This document shows, in pieces, positions 12,157 through 24,599 of a stretch of 64,000 nt of DNA. The position numbers and the translations under genes are program-made. Within the stretch, counting starts at the first letter, position 1. Every line of letters begins with the position of its first letter. Source of the stretch: Rugalucina vietnamica (Eukaryota; Mollusca; Bivalvia; Lucinida; Lucinidae); NCBI GenBank assembly GCA_964017185.1, contig OZ024874.1, positions 32,712,721 through 32,776,720 of the forward strand, given 5' to 3'. The notes below the pieces were generated by a model. It did no database searches. It saw only the letters and a program-made list of their open reading frames with translations, and was not told where the DNA came from.

Positions 12157-12501
12157 GGAGAGAGAAAGAGAGACCAATTGACGACTTTAAGATTCCCGTT
12201 TCTAATTTCTAAAACTTAAAAAAATGATTCAAACACGGAAAGTATTGAACGTTGATATTTATGATTTATCCCGTGGGATTATTTCATCTTTTGACTGAGA
12301 TGCAAACCTTTTAAAGTCATATTTTCTAATTCCGCACGGGAAGAAACGCTAAATACTTAATACTAAATTATAAACAGAAATTAATTTGTTAAGAATAAGT
12401 TATATTTTGACATTATTTTACATTTTTATACATCAAAACATTACAGTTCATTACACATTCATTGACCTGAGGTCGCTTTTTTGCCACCCGGAAGTGAGAA
12501 A
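11022..12501. repeat. Possible inverted-repeat element with internal direct repeats
   Basis: TCACTTCCGGGTGGCAAAA at 11023-11041 is mirrored by TTTTGCCACCCGGAAGTGA at 12482-12500. Between them an 80-bp direct repeat occurs at about 11671-11750 and 11830-11912 (shared AAGACAGTTTTATGACACA and CATAATCATGAT words). A GA-rich microsatellite lies at 12119-12175. Element ends and target duplication were not established. Confidence 0.45.
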
Positions 12502-12729
12502 AGGTCATGTGGTAGTCACGTGGCTTACCTGTATTTTATAGACCACGTGGTTTGTGACGTATTGTTTGTACCTGTGTATATTCAACATAGAAATAAATTT
12601 GTGACTAAATAAACCCACTGGCACATGCGTTAAGAACATATATGTATATTCAAAAATAGGTGCCTTTGGTGTCGCACTACGCTTTGGGCATGACTTCTGT
12701 CATTTTCTAACACTGGCGGGTTCTTCATA

Positions 12730-12945
12730 TTTGAAGGCTGCATGTGGAAAAATTTGTAATAGACTTTATATAAATTAAGCAAGCTATTTAATCGTTTCGT
12801 ACATGTCGGCACAATGGGGGCAATTTGGTGGCAACAAATTTGAAGACTGCATATGCAAAATATGTAATAGACTTTATAAATTGGGCAAGTTATTTAATCT
12901 TTTTGTATGTCGGCACAATTTGGCGGCAACAAAGCGGTATTTCGA
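12730..12945 (+). repeat. Two tandem units of ~108 bp
   Basis: TTTGAAG(G/A)CTGCAT(G/A)TG through GTCGGCACAAT..GG(T/C)GGCAACAAA is repeated twice head to tail, diverged by about 15 percent by eye. A third start of the unit may lie just upstream. Confidence 0.7.
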
Positions 12946-13317
12946 CAGCGGGTCGTTCATTTGTCGAGTTGCATCCCTGCCAGGGGCCCGATGACGGCAG
13001 TTGACAGCGGGCCATTGTGTTTGCAATGCTGAATGGGGCCGTTGGTAGCCATACTTATCAATGCTGACTGGGGTTAAATCGACCAAGTTAAGCCCCCCAG
13101 TTATTTTACTGATCGTTCCATGTCGGTTCTGTTGTTATTTCGGCTCGTCTCGACGAGCCGAATATACGATAGGATTTTGGCTGGGAACCTACGAAAAATA
13201 CCGAACACTCCGCATGACTACACAGGTTGGTTTCCGATCTACACTAATTAGTCATCCGGTAAGCCGAAAACATGTGATGTTTTAAACGTTTGCAGTGACT
13301 GGTTTAATGAAATCCAG

Positions 13318-14106
13318 TGTTACGACCTAGCGTAACTAGACAGGTACAGCGAAAAACAACCAAGTAATTTAAACTTAACAATATTTAATCAAACAAATAA
13401 ATACATACAAACAAACAAACAGATAAGTAAATAAATAAATAAATAACTTACAAAGTTAATGTCAAATAAGTCCTTGTCCCTCAAATGTAAGTCCACAATC
13501 CAGTAACCAGAATATGAGCACATGTATATTTTAATCCACACAAAACACTAGTGAAACAACCAAAATTATATACTTTAAATCACTTCAAATTTCTGAATAC
13601 CTACGACTGAATTGGGACCTATATTTATACATCTAAGGAAATTCTCCAGGTTTCTAGAGAATGATATAATAAACTTTTCTCTAGAAAAGAAACGAACTAA
13701 ACGAAAGTTCTTTTAAATTCTCCAAAGAGAATTTAGAATTCTCCAGAGAGAATTCAAGGCCGCAACGACCATCAAGACTAAACGAGAGTCCACTAGACCC
13801 TTCGAGATCTCAGTAGTATACATAGTCCAAATATATTTTTAACTTATGGTAAAAAAAAACACTCACTCCATTTTCATCTGGAATTATCCACAAAGTGCTC
13901 ATAGAATTTTCTATACTTCTAAATTATATAACAGTGATAAAAATAATCAATGACATTCTTCTACAAAGTTCTAGATAATAAATTGTAGAAACATAAAAAG
14001 AAATATATATTAATTAATTGGGTTACTCCCCTTTGATTATATATATATAAATTATAAGTAATAGCTTTTAAAAGAATCAATATTATTGAATCAATTATAT
14101 ATAACA
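13318..14106 (-). repeat. 3' LTR of the Gmr1-like Ty3/gypsy element
   Basis: 789-bp repeat beginning TGTTACGACC and ending ATATATAACA on the + strand, nearly identical to 19237-20026. The differences seen are in A-run and TA-run lengths, so the insertion is young. CCAG precedes it at 13314-13317. A purine tract (AAGAGGGGAAG on the minus strand) abuts it. Confidence 0.95.
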
Positions 14107-14189
14107 CTTCCCCTCTTCAACGAAAAGAAAGTTTTGTGAAATAAAACTTCTTTTGCAATACTCATATGCAAACATACAAGGCAAAACTG

Positions 14190-17100
14190 TCAAGCTCTTG
14201 AAAGGGTGTCTGGAATTATATTATCTCTACCTTTTATGTGTCTAATGTCAAGATTGTGCTCTTGCAACATGAGACTCCATCTGAGCAAATGCTGATTCTT
14301 GTTTTTCATTTTGTGTATGAAGGTCAGTGGATTGTGATCACTGAAGACGACAATTGGTGAATTTGCAGAAGACAGATACACTTGAAAGTGTTGAAGGGCC
14401 AGAATAAGAGATAAACATTCTTTCTCTATAGTAGAATAATTTCTTTGATGTTTGTCAAACTTCTTTGAAAAGTAACAAACAGGATGATCAACACCATTGT
14501 CATCTTCTTGTAACAATACACTGCCTGCACCAACATCACTTGCATCCACTGCCATTTTGAATTCTCTGTCAAAGCGTGGTTCCGATAGAACTGGAGCACT
14601 CTTAAGTATGGCCTTTAACTGATCAAAAGACTTCTGACAAGCCTCAGACCAAACATACCTGACCTTCTTACCAAGTAAATTTGTCAAAGGCTCAGCTATA
14701 ACTGAAAAATTATTACAGAACTTTCTGTAATATCCAGCCATACCCAAAAAGCGCATCAGTTGCCGTTTTCCTGTAGGTACAGGAAAATCTGATATAGCCT
14801 CAACTTTGGCTTCTACAGGTCTAACCTGACCTTGTCCAACAATATGTCCTAGAAATGTCAAATTAGCATGGCAAAATTCACTTTTCAGTAAGTTTATTGT
14901 CAGTTTAGCATCACTGAGTCTTTTGAAGAATTCTCTAATGATCTCCAGGTGTTGTTTCCACTCTTCACTGTAGATGATGGCATCGTCGATGTAAGCTTTA
15001 CACCCATCCAGACCGAAAATCAAACTATTAACCAAGCGAACCAAGCAACATTTCAGCGCTTTCAGTTTATTTCGAAATTGTCTTTCTGTAGTAACAAATT
15101 CTAAAATCTCCTTTGGACTGTCTATAAATGGAATCTGCCAAAACCTTTTCAATAGATCGAATTTCGTCACATATTTGGCGTGACCAATGTTGTCGATGCA
15201 GTCATCAATTCTTGATATGGGAAATGTGTCAGTTTTTGTGACAGAATTTACTTTTCTATAGTCTGTGCACATTCGAAATGTCCCATCAGATTTTGGCACA
15301 AGTATACAAGGAGAACTCCATTCACTTTGACTAGGTTCTATAAAGTCATTGTCCAGCAAATACTTAACTTCTTTCCTGAGATATTGTTGTCTTTCAGGAT
15401 GAAGTCTATACGGATGTTGTTTCACCGGTTTTGCTCCTTCAATAATGTCTACATCATGGTAGATTTTATCGGTTCTGGATGGAATGTCCGGAAATAAGTG
15501 CTCATATTCAAGAATTAATTGTTTTAGTTCATGTTTCTTGTCCGGATCTAGATGTGACAGTTTCTGATCGAGGTTATGCAGAATGTCAGAATTCTGGAGT
15601 TTTGAGGATAATGGTTCACAGTTCACAGAGTTCATTTCTTCAAAGTCTGTCTGATTTTGTTCATGAGGGACAGAATTAACTATGCTTACTGAGGAAATAA
15701 CTGAACTATCATTATCACTATCCCTATCAATGTACTTTTTAAGCATGTTAATATGACATAATTGTTTTTGCTTGCGCCTCCCAGGAGTGTTAACAATGTA
15801 ATTTACATCACTTAACCTTTTCTCAACAGTATATGGACCATAATATCTAGCTTGTAATGGCCTGCCAGGAATGGGCAAAAGAGCAATCACCTTGTCTCCA
15901 GGGTCAAAATTTCTGTTCTGAGCATTTTCATCAAAATGCAACTTCATTTTGCTCTGAGCTGACTTAAGATTGGACCGAGCAACTTCCCAAGCTTTTGTCA
16001 ATATAGTTTTGAAGTCAGACACATACTGAAGTAAGTTCAAAGGACTGTCATTACTTGAAAGAAACTTCTCTTTCATAAGTTTTAAAGGTCCACGAACAGT
16101 GTGTCCGAAAACAAGTTCAAACGGACTGAACCCAAGAGACTCTTGTACTGACTCTCTGACAGCAAATAATAGCAAATGTATGCCTTCATCCCAATCTTTT
16201 TCGGTGTCAAAACAGTAAGATCTGATCATGTTCTTCAAAGTTTAATGGAATCTTTCCAGAGCACCTTGACTTTCAGGATGATAAGCTGATGACTTGTATT
16301 GTTTAATGCCAAGTTCATGCATTACTTGCTGAAATGTTCCTGACATAAAATTGGAACCCTGATCTGATTGGACTGATTTTGGAAGACCTACAAGTGTGAA
16401 AAACTTTACAAGGGCCTTAACTATTGTTTTCGTCTTGATATTCCTGAGTGGAATTGCTTCAGGAAAACGTGTTGAAGCACACATTATAGTCAAGAGATAT
16501 TGGCAACCTGATTTAGTCTTGGGTAACGGACCTACACAGTCAATGATAATCCTACTAAATGGTTCATCAAATGCAGGAATAGGCTGTAAATTAGCTTTTG
16601 GAATAGTCTGATTAGGTTTTCCTACCATTTGACAAGTGTGACAGGATTTGCAATGTTGGGAAACATCAGATTTTAATCCTGGCCAGTAGAAATGCTTGAG
16701 AATTTTGTGGTAAGTCTTATTTATCCCTAAATGACCTGACATGGGAGTTTCATGGGCCAAGTTTAAGATTTCAGGACGATAAGCCTTAGGAACCACAATT
16801 TGGTGATTTATGGTCCATTCGTCTTCCGCTGAAACATCAGGAGGACGCCATTTTCTCATTAAGATGTCATTTTTGACATAAAAACAAACAGGAACCTGAG
16901 AAATTTCATTTTCATCTAAAGCCCTTTCAAATAAAGGCGAGATTTCAGGATCACTGTGCTGTTCTTGACAAAGTTGTGACCTTGACATTTGGTCGTGACC
17001 TTGGTCAAAAATTGAAGGTGAAAGGTCATTGTCTGACCTTTGATTGTTGAAGTCAGTTTGACTTGAAGAAAGAGATTTTGAAATCTCATCATGAAAAGAC

Positions 17101-19160
17101 TGACCTATAAAAGTGTCAGTTAAGTCAATATCCTGTATCCCATCATTCAATTTGACTTTTTTTGCCATAGCCCTTGTAACGGCACATGAAGGGTAAAGAT
17201 CAGGAATTTCCTGCTCAATGGGATCAGGCAATTGATCCTCACAAGGTGTATTGGTCAAAAGTGGGTTTACCACAACCTTATCTCCGGCTAAGTCATTGCC
17301 TAATAGCAAGTGAACACCTTTAAAAGGTAAAGAAGGCCTAATACCTACAGCCACAGGACCAGAAACTAAGTCTGAAGACAAATAAATGTTATGGAGCGGT
17401 ACATTAACAAATCCACACTCTACTCCCTGAATAAGGACACTTGTCCCAGTTGAAGTCTTCTCGGAAAAAGGCAGGGTATCTGCTAAAATAAGAGACTGAG
17501 AAGCTCCGGTATCTCGTAAGATTTTAATAGGGGTAGACTGGGCAGAATCACTAGTAAGTGACACAAAACCTTCTGATAAGAATGGTTCATAAATCTCTAT
17601 AATACAATCAGTCGCAGACGTTTTGGCCAAAATAGGATTTTCATCCTGAATAATCGACTGTGGTTTTGACCTTAAAGAAGTAAGACCTGTTGGTCTAGAA
17701 TTATTTTGATTTTGTCTCTCTTTTCTTCTTTTCAAAGTTTCACATTCAGAAATGACGTGACCGTCACCTTTACAATAACTGCAAAACAGCCGGGGTGAGT
17801 ATGAGGATCTTTGACCTTTGTTTTCACTAGTATCTTTATTTTTAGGATTATGTGAAGGACTGGAACTATCAGCTGTTAGTCCAGCTTGTGGTTGTGGATT
17901 AGGTTGAGGAGAATTATTTCTCTGTTGAGGGTTAAATGGTTTTGACTGAGGTGTATTAGGTTTAAATTGAGGGTTAAAAGGTTTCTTGTAAGGCTTATTT
18001 ACAAAAGACACCTTATGAGTCAAAGCATAATCATCAGCTAATCGTGCTGCTACATCTAAAGTTTCTACTTCCCTTTCGTCAAGAAAAGATTTGACATCAG
18101 AGTGTATGCATCGTTTGAACTCTTCAACAAGCATGAGCTGTCTTAATTTTGCATGATCAGACTTTACATCCTTTGAAGAACACCACCTATCAAATAATTG
18201 CTCCTTAGTTCTAGCAAATTCTACATGGGTTTGATCATGTTCTTTCCTACAATTTCTGAATTTCTGCCTATAAGCTTCAGGTACTAACTCATAAGCCTTA
18301 AGAATCAGATTTTTGACTGTGTCATAATCTGAACTTTGATCAAGTGGAAGCTGAGTGTAAATTTCTCGAGCTTTACCAATAACAACTCTCTGTAGAAGCA
18401 AGGTCCAATGCTCTTTTGGCCATTTCAAATTTTCTGCTACCTTCTCAAAATGTAAAAAATACTTATCTACCTCTTTTTCTTGAAATGGAGGAACGAGCCT
18501 GATATGTTTTGTAACATCAAATACTTTACTAGGATCAAAAGACACAGGAGGCATTGATTTACTGCTTAATTCAAGCTCTTTCATTTTTATCTCATAATGC
18601 ATTTTCTCTTTTTCAAGTTCTACTCTTTCTAACATTTCTCTGTGTTTTTCCTTCTCTCGTTCTTCCATTTCCCTTTGCTTTGCCTTTTCCCTTTCTTCCA
18701 TATCTATTTTTTCCTTTGCAAGCCTTTCTTCTAACTCTCTTTGTTTTTCTCTTTCCCTTTCTTCAAATGCTAACTTTTGTTTTTCAAGCTCTAACTTTTC
18801 TTTTTGCATTCTTTCTTCCCTTTCTTCCTTATCTGCCCTTCTTTTTTCTTCAAATTCTAATCTTAATTTTTCCAATTCAAGATGCCTTTTTAATTCTAAC
18901 TCCTTCAGCTGTATGTCGGTTTGTGAGACCATAATTAGAGATGTAGCTGAGGGTTCAAAAAATTCCTCATCAACAAGAAACTGAATGATAACATTCTTAA
19001 TTTCACGTTTTAACATAGATGTTTTGACATCAGGTATGCTATAATGACTAGCAATGTCTAAAAGATCACTCTTTTTGGCCAAGTTTAACAGCTCTTGAGA
19101 AGGCGCAGCAATGAAATCTTCAAGTTTGAATAACATGGTTGCTTTTTGCTGGTATGACAA
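14190..19160 (-). mobile_element. gag-pol coding region of the Gmr1-like element
   Basis: Read from 19160 leftwards. The gag part has a long charged coiled-coil stretch rich in E, K and R, then a gag core, then a CCHC zinc knuckle (CSYCKGDGHVISEC). Next comes an aspartic protease motif (DTGAS), and then an integrase with its HHCC finger (CHTC) and core (IIIDCVGPLP, SDQGSNF, YHPESQG). An integrase C-terminal GPY-like module (YYGPYTVEKRL) follows, then a reverse transcriptase (FRMCTDYRKVN, AYIDD) and RNase H (MAVDASDVGAGSVL). The product would be virus-like particle protein and enzymes for RNA-mediated movement. Described as a fossil with a small number of breaks. Confidence 0.9.
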
Positions 19161-19236
19161 ACAATAAATATCTTTTCAAATTCAGAATAAAATAGGTGCA
19201 CAAAATGTTCAATCCCGGCTCAGAGCCCCCAAAATC

Positions 19237-20026
19237 TGTTACGACCTAGCGTAACTAGACAGGTACAGCGAAAAACAACCAAGTAATTTAAACTTAACAA
19301 TATTTAATCAAACAAATAAATACATACAAACAAACAAACAGATAAGTAAATAAATAAATAAATAACTTACAAAGTTAATGTCAAATAAGTCCTTGTCCCT
19401 CAAATGTAAGTCCACAATCCAGTAACCAGAATATGAGCACATGTATATTTTAATCCACACAAAACACTAGTGAAACAACCAAAATTATATACTTTAAATC
19501 ACTTCAAATTTCTGAATACCTACGACTGAATTGGGACCTATATTTATACATCTAAGGAAATTCTCCAGGTTTCTAGAGAATGATATAATAAACTTTTCTC
19601 TAGAAAAGAAACGAACTAAACGAAAGTTCTTTTAAATTCTCCAAAGAGAATTTAGAATTCTCCAGAGAGAATTCAAGGCCGCAACGACCATCAAGACTAA
19701 ACGAGAGTCCACTAGACCCTTCGAGATCTCAGTAGTATACATAGTCCAAATATATTTTTAACTTATGGTAAAAAAAACACTCACTCCATTTTCATCTGGA
19801 ATTATCCACAAAGTGCTCATAGAATTTTCTATACTTCTAAATTATATAACAGTGATAAAAATAATCAATGACATTCTTCTACAAAGTTCTAGATAATAAA
19901 TTGTAGAAACATAAAAAGAAATATATATTAATTAATTGGGTTACTCCCCTTTGATTATATATATATATAAATTATAAGTAATAGCTTTTAAAAGAATCAA
20001 TATTATTGAATCAATTATATATAACA
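19237..20026 (-). repeat. 5' LTR of the Gmr1-like Ty3/gypsy element
   Basis: Near-identical partner of 13318-14106, with the same TGTTACG...ATAACA ends. CCAG follows at 20027-20030. Confidence 0.95.
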
Positions 20027-20577
20027 CCAGCCAATCATCATTTTTCTTTTAAGCAAAGTTCGGATGTAGACCATTTTGCGTATGCTGATATCGGGGCCGT
20101 AAGGGTCGACTAATTACCGAACAGAAAATCCAGGAAGCAGGTCATCTCTGCCTTTTTACTTTTCGGTCTTACCAAGTCCACTCGGCCTTTTTTTCTTTTT
20201 TAATTCAATTTGTTGTCCCTTTTAAGATAATTTCAGCTCATATAAGTGGGTGGTACGAAAACGGGAGGTCCACAAGAAAAACCATCTGGCAAACCGCAAG
20301 CAGAAGGTCTCGCAGCGTGATCAAAGGGACCCCACTTTCACTGACACAAGTCACACCAAGTAAACCATGTACACGACTTCCATACATTGGACCGTGTCTG
20401 TTCGCATCCGAAACACCTCTAATTTCTATAGCTATTTCATTGCAAGCAGTACTGTGGCTTATGCCTACTTAATGACTGATTAGTGTGGGTCGGAAATCAA
20501 CATATTTTTATCCCACTTGTCCATTATGTTTATGCACACAGAGCCGTTTCTAGCCTATAAAAGTGTAACCGTTACGG

Positions 20578-20578
<1 letters not shown>

Positions 20579-20666
<88 letters not shown>
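20579..20666. repeat. (CT)n(CA)n microsatellite
   Basis: Complement of the GT/GA tract at 5579-5655, within the right inverted arm. Confidence 0.95.
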
Positions 20667-20667
<1 letters not shown>

Positions 20668-21749
20668 TTACTTTACAACTTATTCTCATGAGATCAGTGT
20701 GAGAGTAATCTTGAGCTCATGCACATCAAAATAAGAAATTTGTTTTCTCAGAAACCACTAGCATACAAGTTTATTTGTTTAAAAAACGAAGAGATTTCGA
20801 AAATGGTGTGGTCATATACGAGCCGCTTCTAGCTTTTTTAAAAGCTATCCTTGTTTATCTTCTGTTGGTTTTCCTCTCTGTTGTACATCGCACTGTTTTA
20901 GGTCCGTCACAGTGTGAGTGATTCTTTATGATATCTGCTACTGATTCTTGATGATATCAGGTAACGGATTCTTGACAAATGCTACGGATTCTTGACAAGG
21001 ATTGATACTTCCAATTGCAAACAGCAAAAAATGGTAATTTTAGATAGTTGTAGATCTAAATTTTGTCAGGAGACATATTAGTAGTATGGTTTATATTAAT
21101 CTATGTATATATTCTACATGATAGGGTTTCAAAATAAAACCATTTAGATAAATTGAGCAAATATGAAAAACATGGCAATTCGGTATAATTATGTGAATTC
21201 CTAAGCAAACATGTTTGGAAACATTGAAACAGTTAATAAAAGTGATATGAGGACCTTCAAATTCTACATTACCCTGCGTAATAACCCTTTTTCATTTTTT
21301 TGCATGCTACGGATTCTTGATGATACGTTACAGATTCTGTATGATATCAAAATGTGGGTAACGGATTCTTTATGATATATGTTACTGATTCTTTATGATA
21401 AATGTTACAGATTCTTTATGATTTAAAGCAAGTTTATGATGTTCTACAACTTGAAATGCAGATTTGGACCCATGGTTTACCAATGAACTGTGTTTTTATC
21501 AACTCAACACTGCAAGAAATATGATCTGCAGTGTAAAATTTGATCAGATTTATCACAAACCAATTAATAATTGTGATTAATGTAGAACCTTGTTGTATAT
21601 TTGTGTATATCACAAAACACTATTATTTATTTATTTATTTTTTAACTTTTTGGTAAAATCAATTATTTTTTTTTCAATCAGTGAGACCGACAATCTTATA
21701 AGTAGTATTCATGCGTGTACAATTTTACTTTTTTTTCTGTTTTGGGTCT

Positions 21750-22010
21750 CACAAGGATGGGCATTGATCCCATTTCTAACCACCTTACCGCTTCGCTATG
21801 TCACCTTGTGTATGTTTTCATGTTTGGGTAACTAAGTGACAGACTAGTGGGGAAAAAGCTACTCACTCAGATTACAAAATGTTCCCTAAGTATACCAAGC
21901 ACCTATTGCCAATGTAGTTTTTTTTTTTCACATTGGTTTTCGGAGTGGGAATTTCTGATTGCACCATTTGCTCTAATCATCATCACTGCATACATTTTTC
22001 CTTTTCGGTG
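21750..22010 (+). repeat. Dispersed repeat family R1, copy 1
   Basis: Shares with 36110-36450 and 62790-63010, in order: a GTATGTTTTCAT word, a ggtaACTaAGTG-type word, GGGAAAA-AGCT-CTCA, a poly-T/CCCAC stretch, GG-TTTTCGGAGTGGGAAT and CTGATTGC(A/G)CC. Copies are strongly diverged. No tRNA-like promoter was found, so its class is open. Confidence 0.5.
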
Positions 22011-22951
22011 CCACTTCAGAGAAGTTACATTTACTGCCAGACTGGAATTCAGGAAATACAAATATTCAAGGCCACGAGTATTGATTATTTGACACAGATC
22101 CACATTCCTTTCAGTGCTGTTTCATGATCTCATTTCTATGGCAAGCCAATTTACTGTTTATTCAAGAAAGCAGATAAGGGTGGTTTTCAAAAAACAAATG
22201 AAGTATTTTTCAATATTAAAGCTGAACGGATAAGCTTTAAACATATAAGGTCTCATTAATACCTTAAATGTGTGTTATGAAGGTGTCAAATTCCATGCAA
22301 AATTTCATAAAAAAAAGATGGATCCATACCAGATTGATTATCAGAGGTTCTTCATTAAAAACCCTTTCTTATATTTTGAAAAGTAGCTGATCTAATCAGT
22401 TCACCATTTTTGTCACAAGTGCAACGTTTTGTATTTCTTGACTGTCCATATGAGCATATCATGTATGACTTGTTGTTTTGCTTTATATTTTAGTCTAGGA
22501 GGTCAGAAAGAAACCTTTGCGTATAGTTATGCATATTGGTTTCTAATATTAATAAAAGTGATGTCACAAGTGCAACGCATATTTTCTAGTCTAAAAAATT
22601 GAACGCTAATTCCTAACGATACATATTACTTATACTCTTATCACAATCACAGGAAGCAGTGTACACTTGCAAGATACTGTTCATCATATTGATCATTTGA
22701 GTAGTTATGGAAACATTTATAAGTTCAGAAAGCAATTTTAGGGGTCAAATTTATCACATAAATATGTGAAAAAATTGTTTTTTTGAGAATTTTATCAAAT
22801 TAATGGCATAGAGTCTAGTCCAAGTATAGGGTCTATGAAACTAAAAACAAATTTAAAACATAAAGTGTATGTTACAATTGTAGCACTACCTATAAAGTAT
22901 GTCACCAGTTTTGAAAATTAACAACAAAAAACAAAGAAACAAGAAAATCAC
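22011..22951. other. Non-coding stretch inside the TA-flanked element
   Basis: AT-rich. GTCACAAGTGCAACG occurs twice (about 22413 and 22564). Nothing else recognised. Confidence 0.4.
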
Positions 22952-24476
22952 AACAAGAGGACCAATGGTCCTGTAAACGCTCACCTGAGATCTGCTGCAT
23001 ATATCAATAAACATGTTTGAATATTATGGTATTTAACCCCAGTGCAGGGGCAGATGAAGCCCTTGTGCCATTTTCTTCTTTTTTTCAGAATAATCAATAT
23101 TCTGCCCATTTGCCAATTTCCTGCTGGCTTTTCCCTTCAAATGACATTTTAACAATTTTCCCCATTTAAATGCATGGTCAACCCATGTTGACCTTGCCAT
23201 AAACTGGGTCAAGGTCATCACAGGGTCATGATTTATGCATACATTGTAGTACTTAAGCCATAGATGCTTCACACCAAGATTCTTTGAAATAGGTCCACCG
23301 GTTCCAGAGAAGAAGATTTTTGAAGGGTTTTTACCATATATGAGCATGGCGGCCATCTTCATCATGTGACCTTGATTATTTATATATACATTGATTCCCC
23401 CATTCTATAGATGCTTCACATGAAATTTGGCTTTGATTGTCCAAGCGGTTTCAGAGAAGATGTTTGAATAGTATGGTAATATACATGTATAATGCCCCGG
23501 GGTTGGGGCAAATATGCCCCTGGGGTCCAATTTTTTCAGAATCATTAATAGTCAGTCCTACTGCCCATTTTCTGCAAGACTTTCACTTTAAATGACATTT
23601 TAAAGGTTTTCCCCATTCAAATGCATTGGCGACCTATGTTGACCTTGCCGTAAAATAGGTCAAGGTCATCCAAAGGTCATAATTTATAAACACATTGTAG
23701 TACTTCAGTCCCCAATGCTTCATGCCAAGTTTCGTTGAAATCGGGTTCAGGAGAGGAAGATTTTTGAAGGGTTTTAACCATATATGGGCATGGCGGCCAT
23801 CTTGATCATGTGACCTAGATTATTTATAAACACATTGATTCCCCCTTCCCATAGATGCTTCCTATAAAATTTGGCTTTGATTGGCCAAGTGGTTTCAGAG
23901 AAGAAGATCTTTGAATATTTTTGTAATATACATGTATATTGCACCGGGGTGGGGGCAGACCAACCCCTGTGGTCCAATTTTTTTTTTCAGAATTACCTAC
24001 CTTCAGTCCATTTGCCCATTTCCTGCAAGTTTTGCCTTTCAAATAACATTTTTAACAATTTTCCCCATTCAAATGCATGGGCGACCTATGCTGACCTTGC
24101 CGTAAAATAGGTTCAGGTCATCCAAAGGTCATAATTTATAAACACATTGTAGTACTCCAGTCCCCGATGTTTCATGCCAAGTTTCGTTGAAATCGGTCCA
24201 GTGGTTCTGGAGAAGAAGAATTTTGAAGGGTTTTTACCATATATGGGCATGGCGGCCATCTTGGTCATGTGACCTGGATTATTTATAAACACATTGGTTC
24301 CCCCTTCCCATAGATGCTTCATATAAAATTTAGCTTTAATTGGCCAAGCGGTTTTAGAGAAGAAGATCTTTGAAAATGGTGGACGACGACGGACGGACGG
24401 ACGACGACGACGGACGCCGGATCATGGCCATCCTATAAGCTCACCTTGTGAGCCTTACGGCTCAGGTGAGCTAAAA
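22952..24476 (-). mobile_element. Non-autonomous element, AGCTCACCTGAGC family, copy 1
   Basis: One end is the palindrome GGACCAATGGTCC (about 22958). The other is a hairpin in which AGCTCACC..GAGCC pairs with GGCTCAGGTGAGCT (24438-24472), followed by CTAA. Between them lie three direct units of about 440 bp (from about 23010, 23465 and 23900). Each carries TTCAGAGAAGA, CATGGCGGCCATCTT, CATGTGACC and TCAAGGTCATC words. A GACGACGGACGGACGG minisatellite lies near the hairpin. A second, split copy is at 44527-61243. Hairpin plus CTRR-like end would suit a Helitron-type element, but that is only a guess. Confidence 0.6.
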
Positions 24477-24599
24477 ATGGCCGTTGTCAAAGAGATTTGA
24501 ATGTTGATTTTTTTTTTATTTCGATATCCGTAGAAAAACCAGGAACAAAAATTAAAAAGACAAATGCATATCTCAATTTTGACATAAAATGGGTCAATG

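Larger units (their letters stand above)
13318..20026 (-). mobile_element. Ty3/gypsy LTR retrotransposon with Gmr1-like domain order
   Basis: A 6.7-kb element bounded by LTRs of about 790 bp and CCAG target duplications (13314-13317, 20027-20030). A primer-binding-site-like TGGGGGCTCTGAGCCGGG follows the 5' LTR on the minus strand. It is inserted into the right arm of an inverted repeat. The order of coding parts is gag, protease, integrase, reverse transcriptase, RNase H, i.e. integrase before reverse transcriptase. This is known for the Gmr1-like group and not for most Ty3/gypsy elements. It is a recent fossil that looks nearly whole, with perhaps one to three breaks. Confidence 0.9.
13134..20854 (-). 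repeat. Right arm of the ~1-kb inverted repeat pair, split by an LTR element
   Basis: Bases 13134-13317 and 20027-20854 together are the reverse complement of 5379-6378. The arm begins with the same GACGAGCCGAA hairpin and ends AAAAGCTATCCTTGT. The Ty3/gypsy element at 13318-20026 is inserted in it with CCAG target duplications, so the arm is older than that insertion. Confidence 0.8.

Noticed and set aside
12024-12212. Open frame with REREREREK
   Set aside because: Translation of a GA microsatellite.
18554-18934. 126-codon plus-strand frame rich in leucine and phenylalanine
   Set aside because: Antisense shadow of the charged coiled-coil part of the LTR element's gag region.
20517-20702. 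Open frame with SLSLSLS and HTHTHTH
   Set aside because: Direct translation of the CT/CA microsatellite.
23033-24322. Several overlapping 65-110-codon frames in the three-unit repeat
   Set aside because: They repeat with the 440-bp unit on both strands and have no domain signal.
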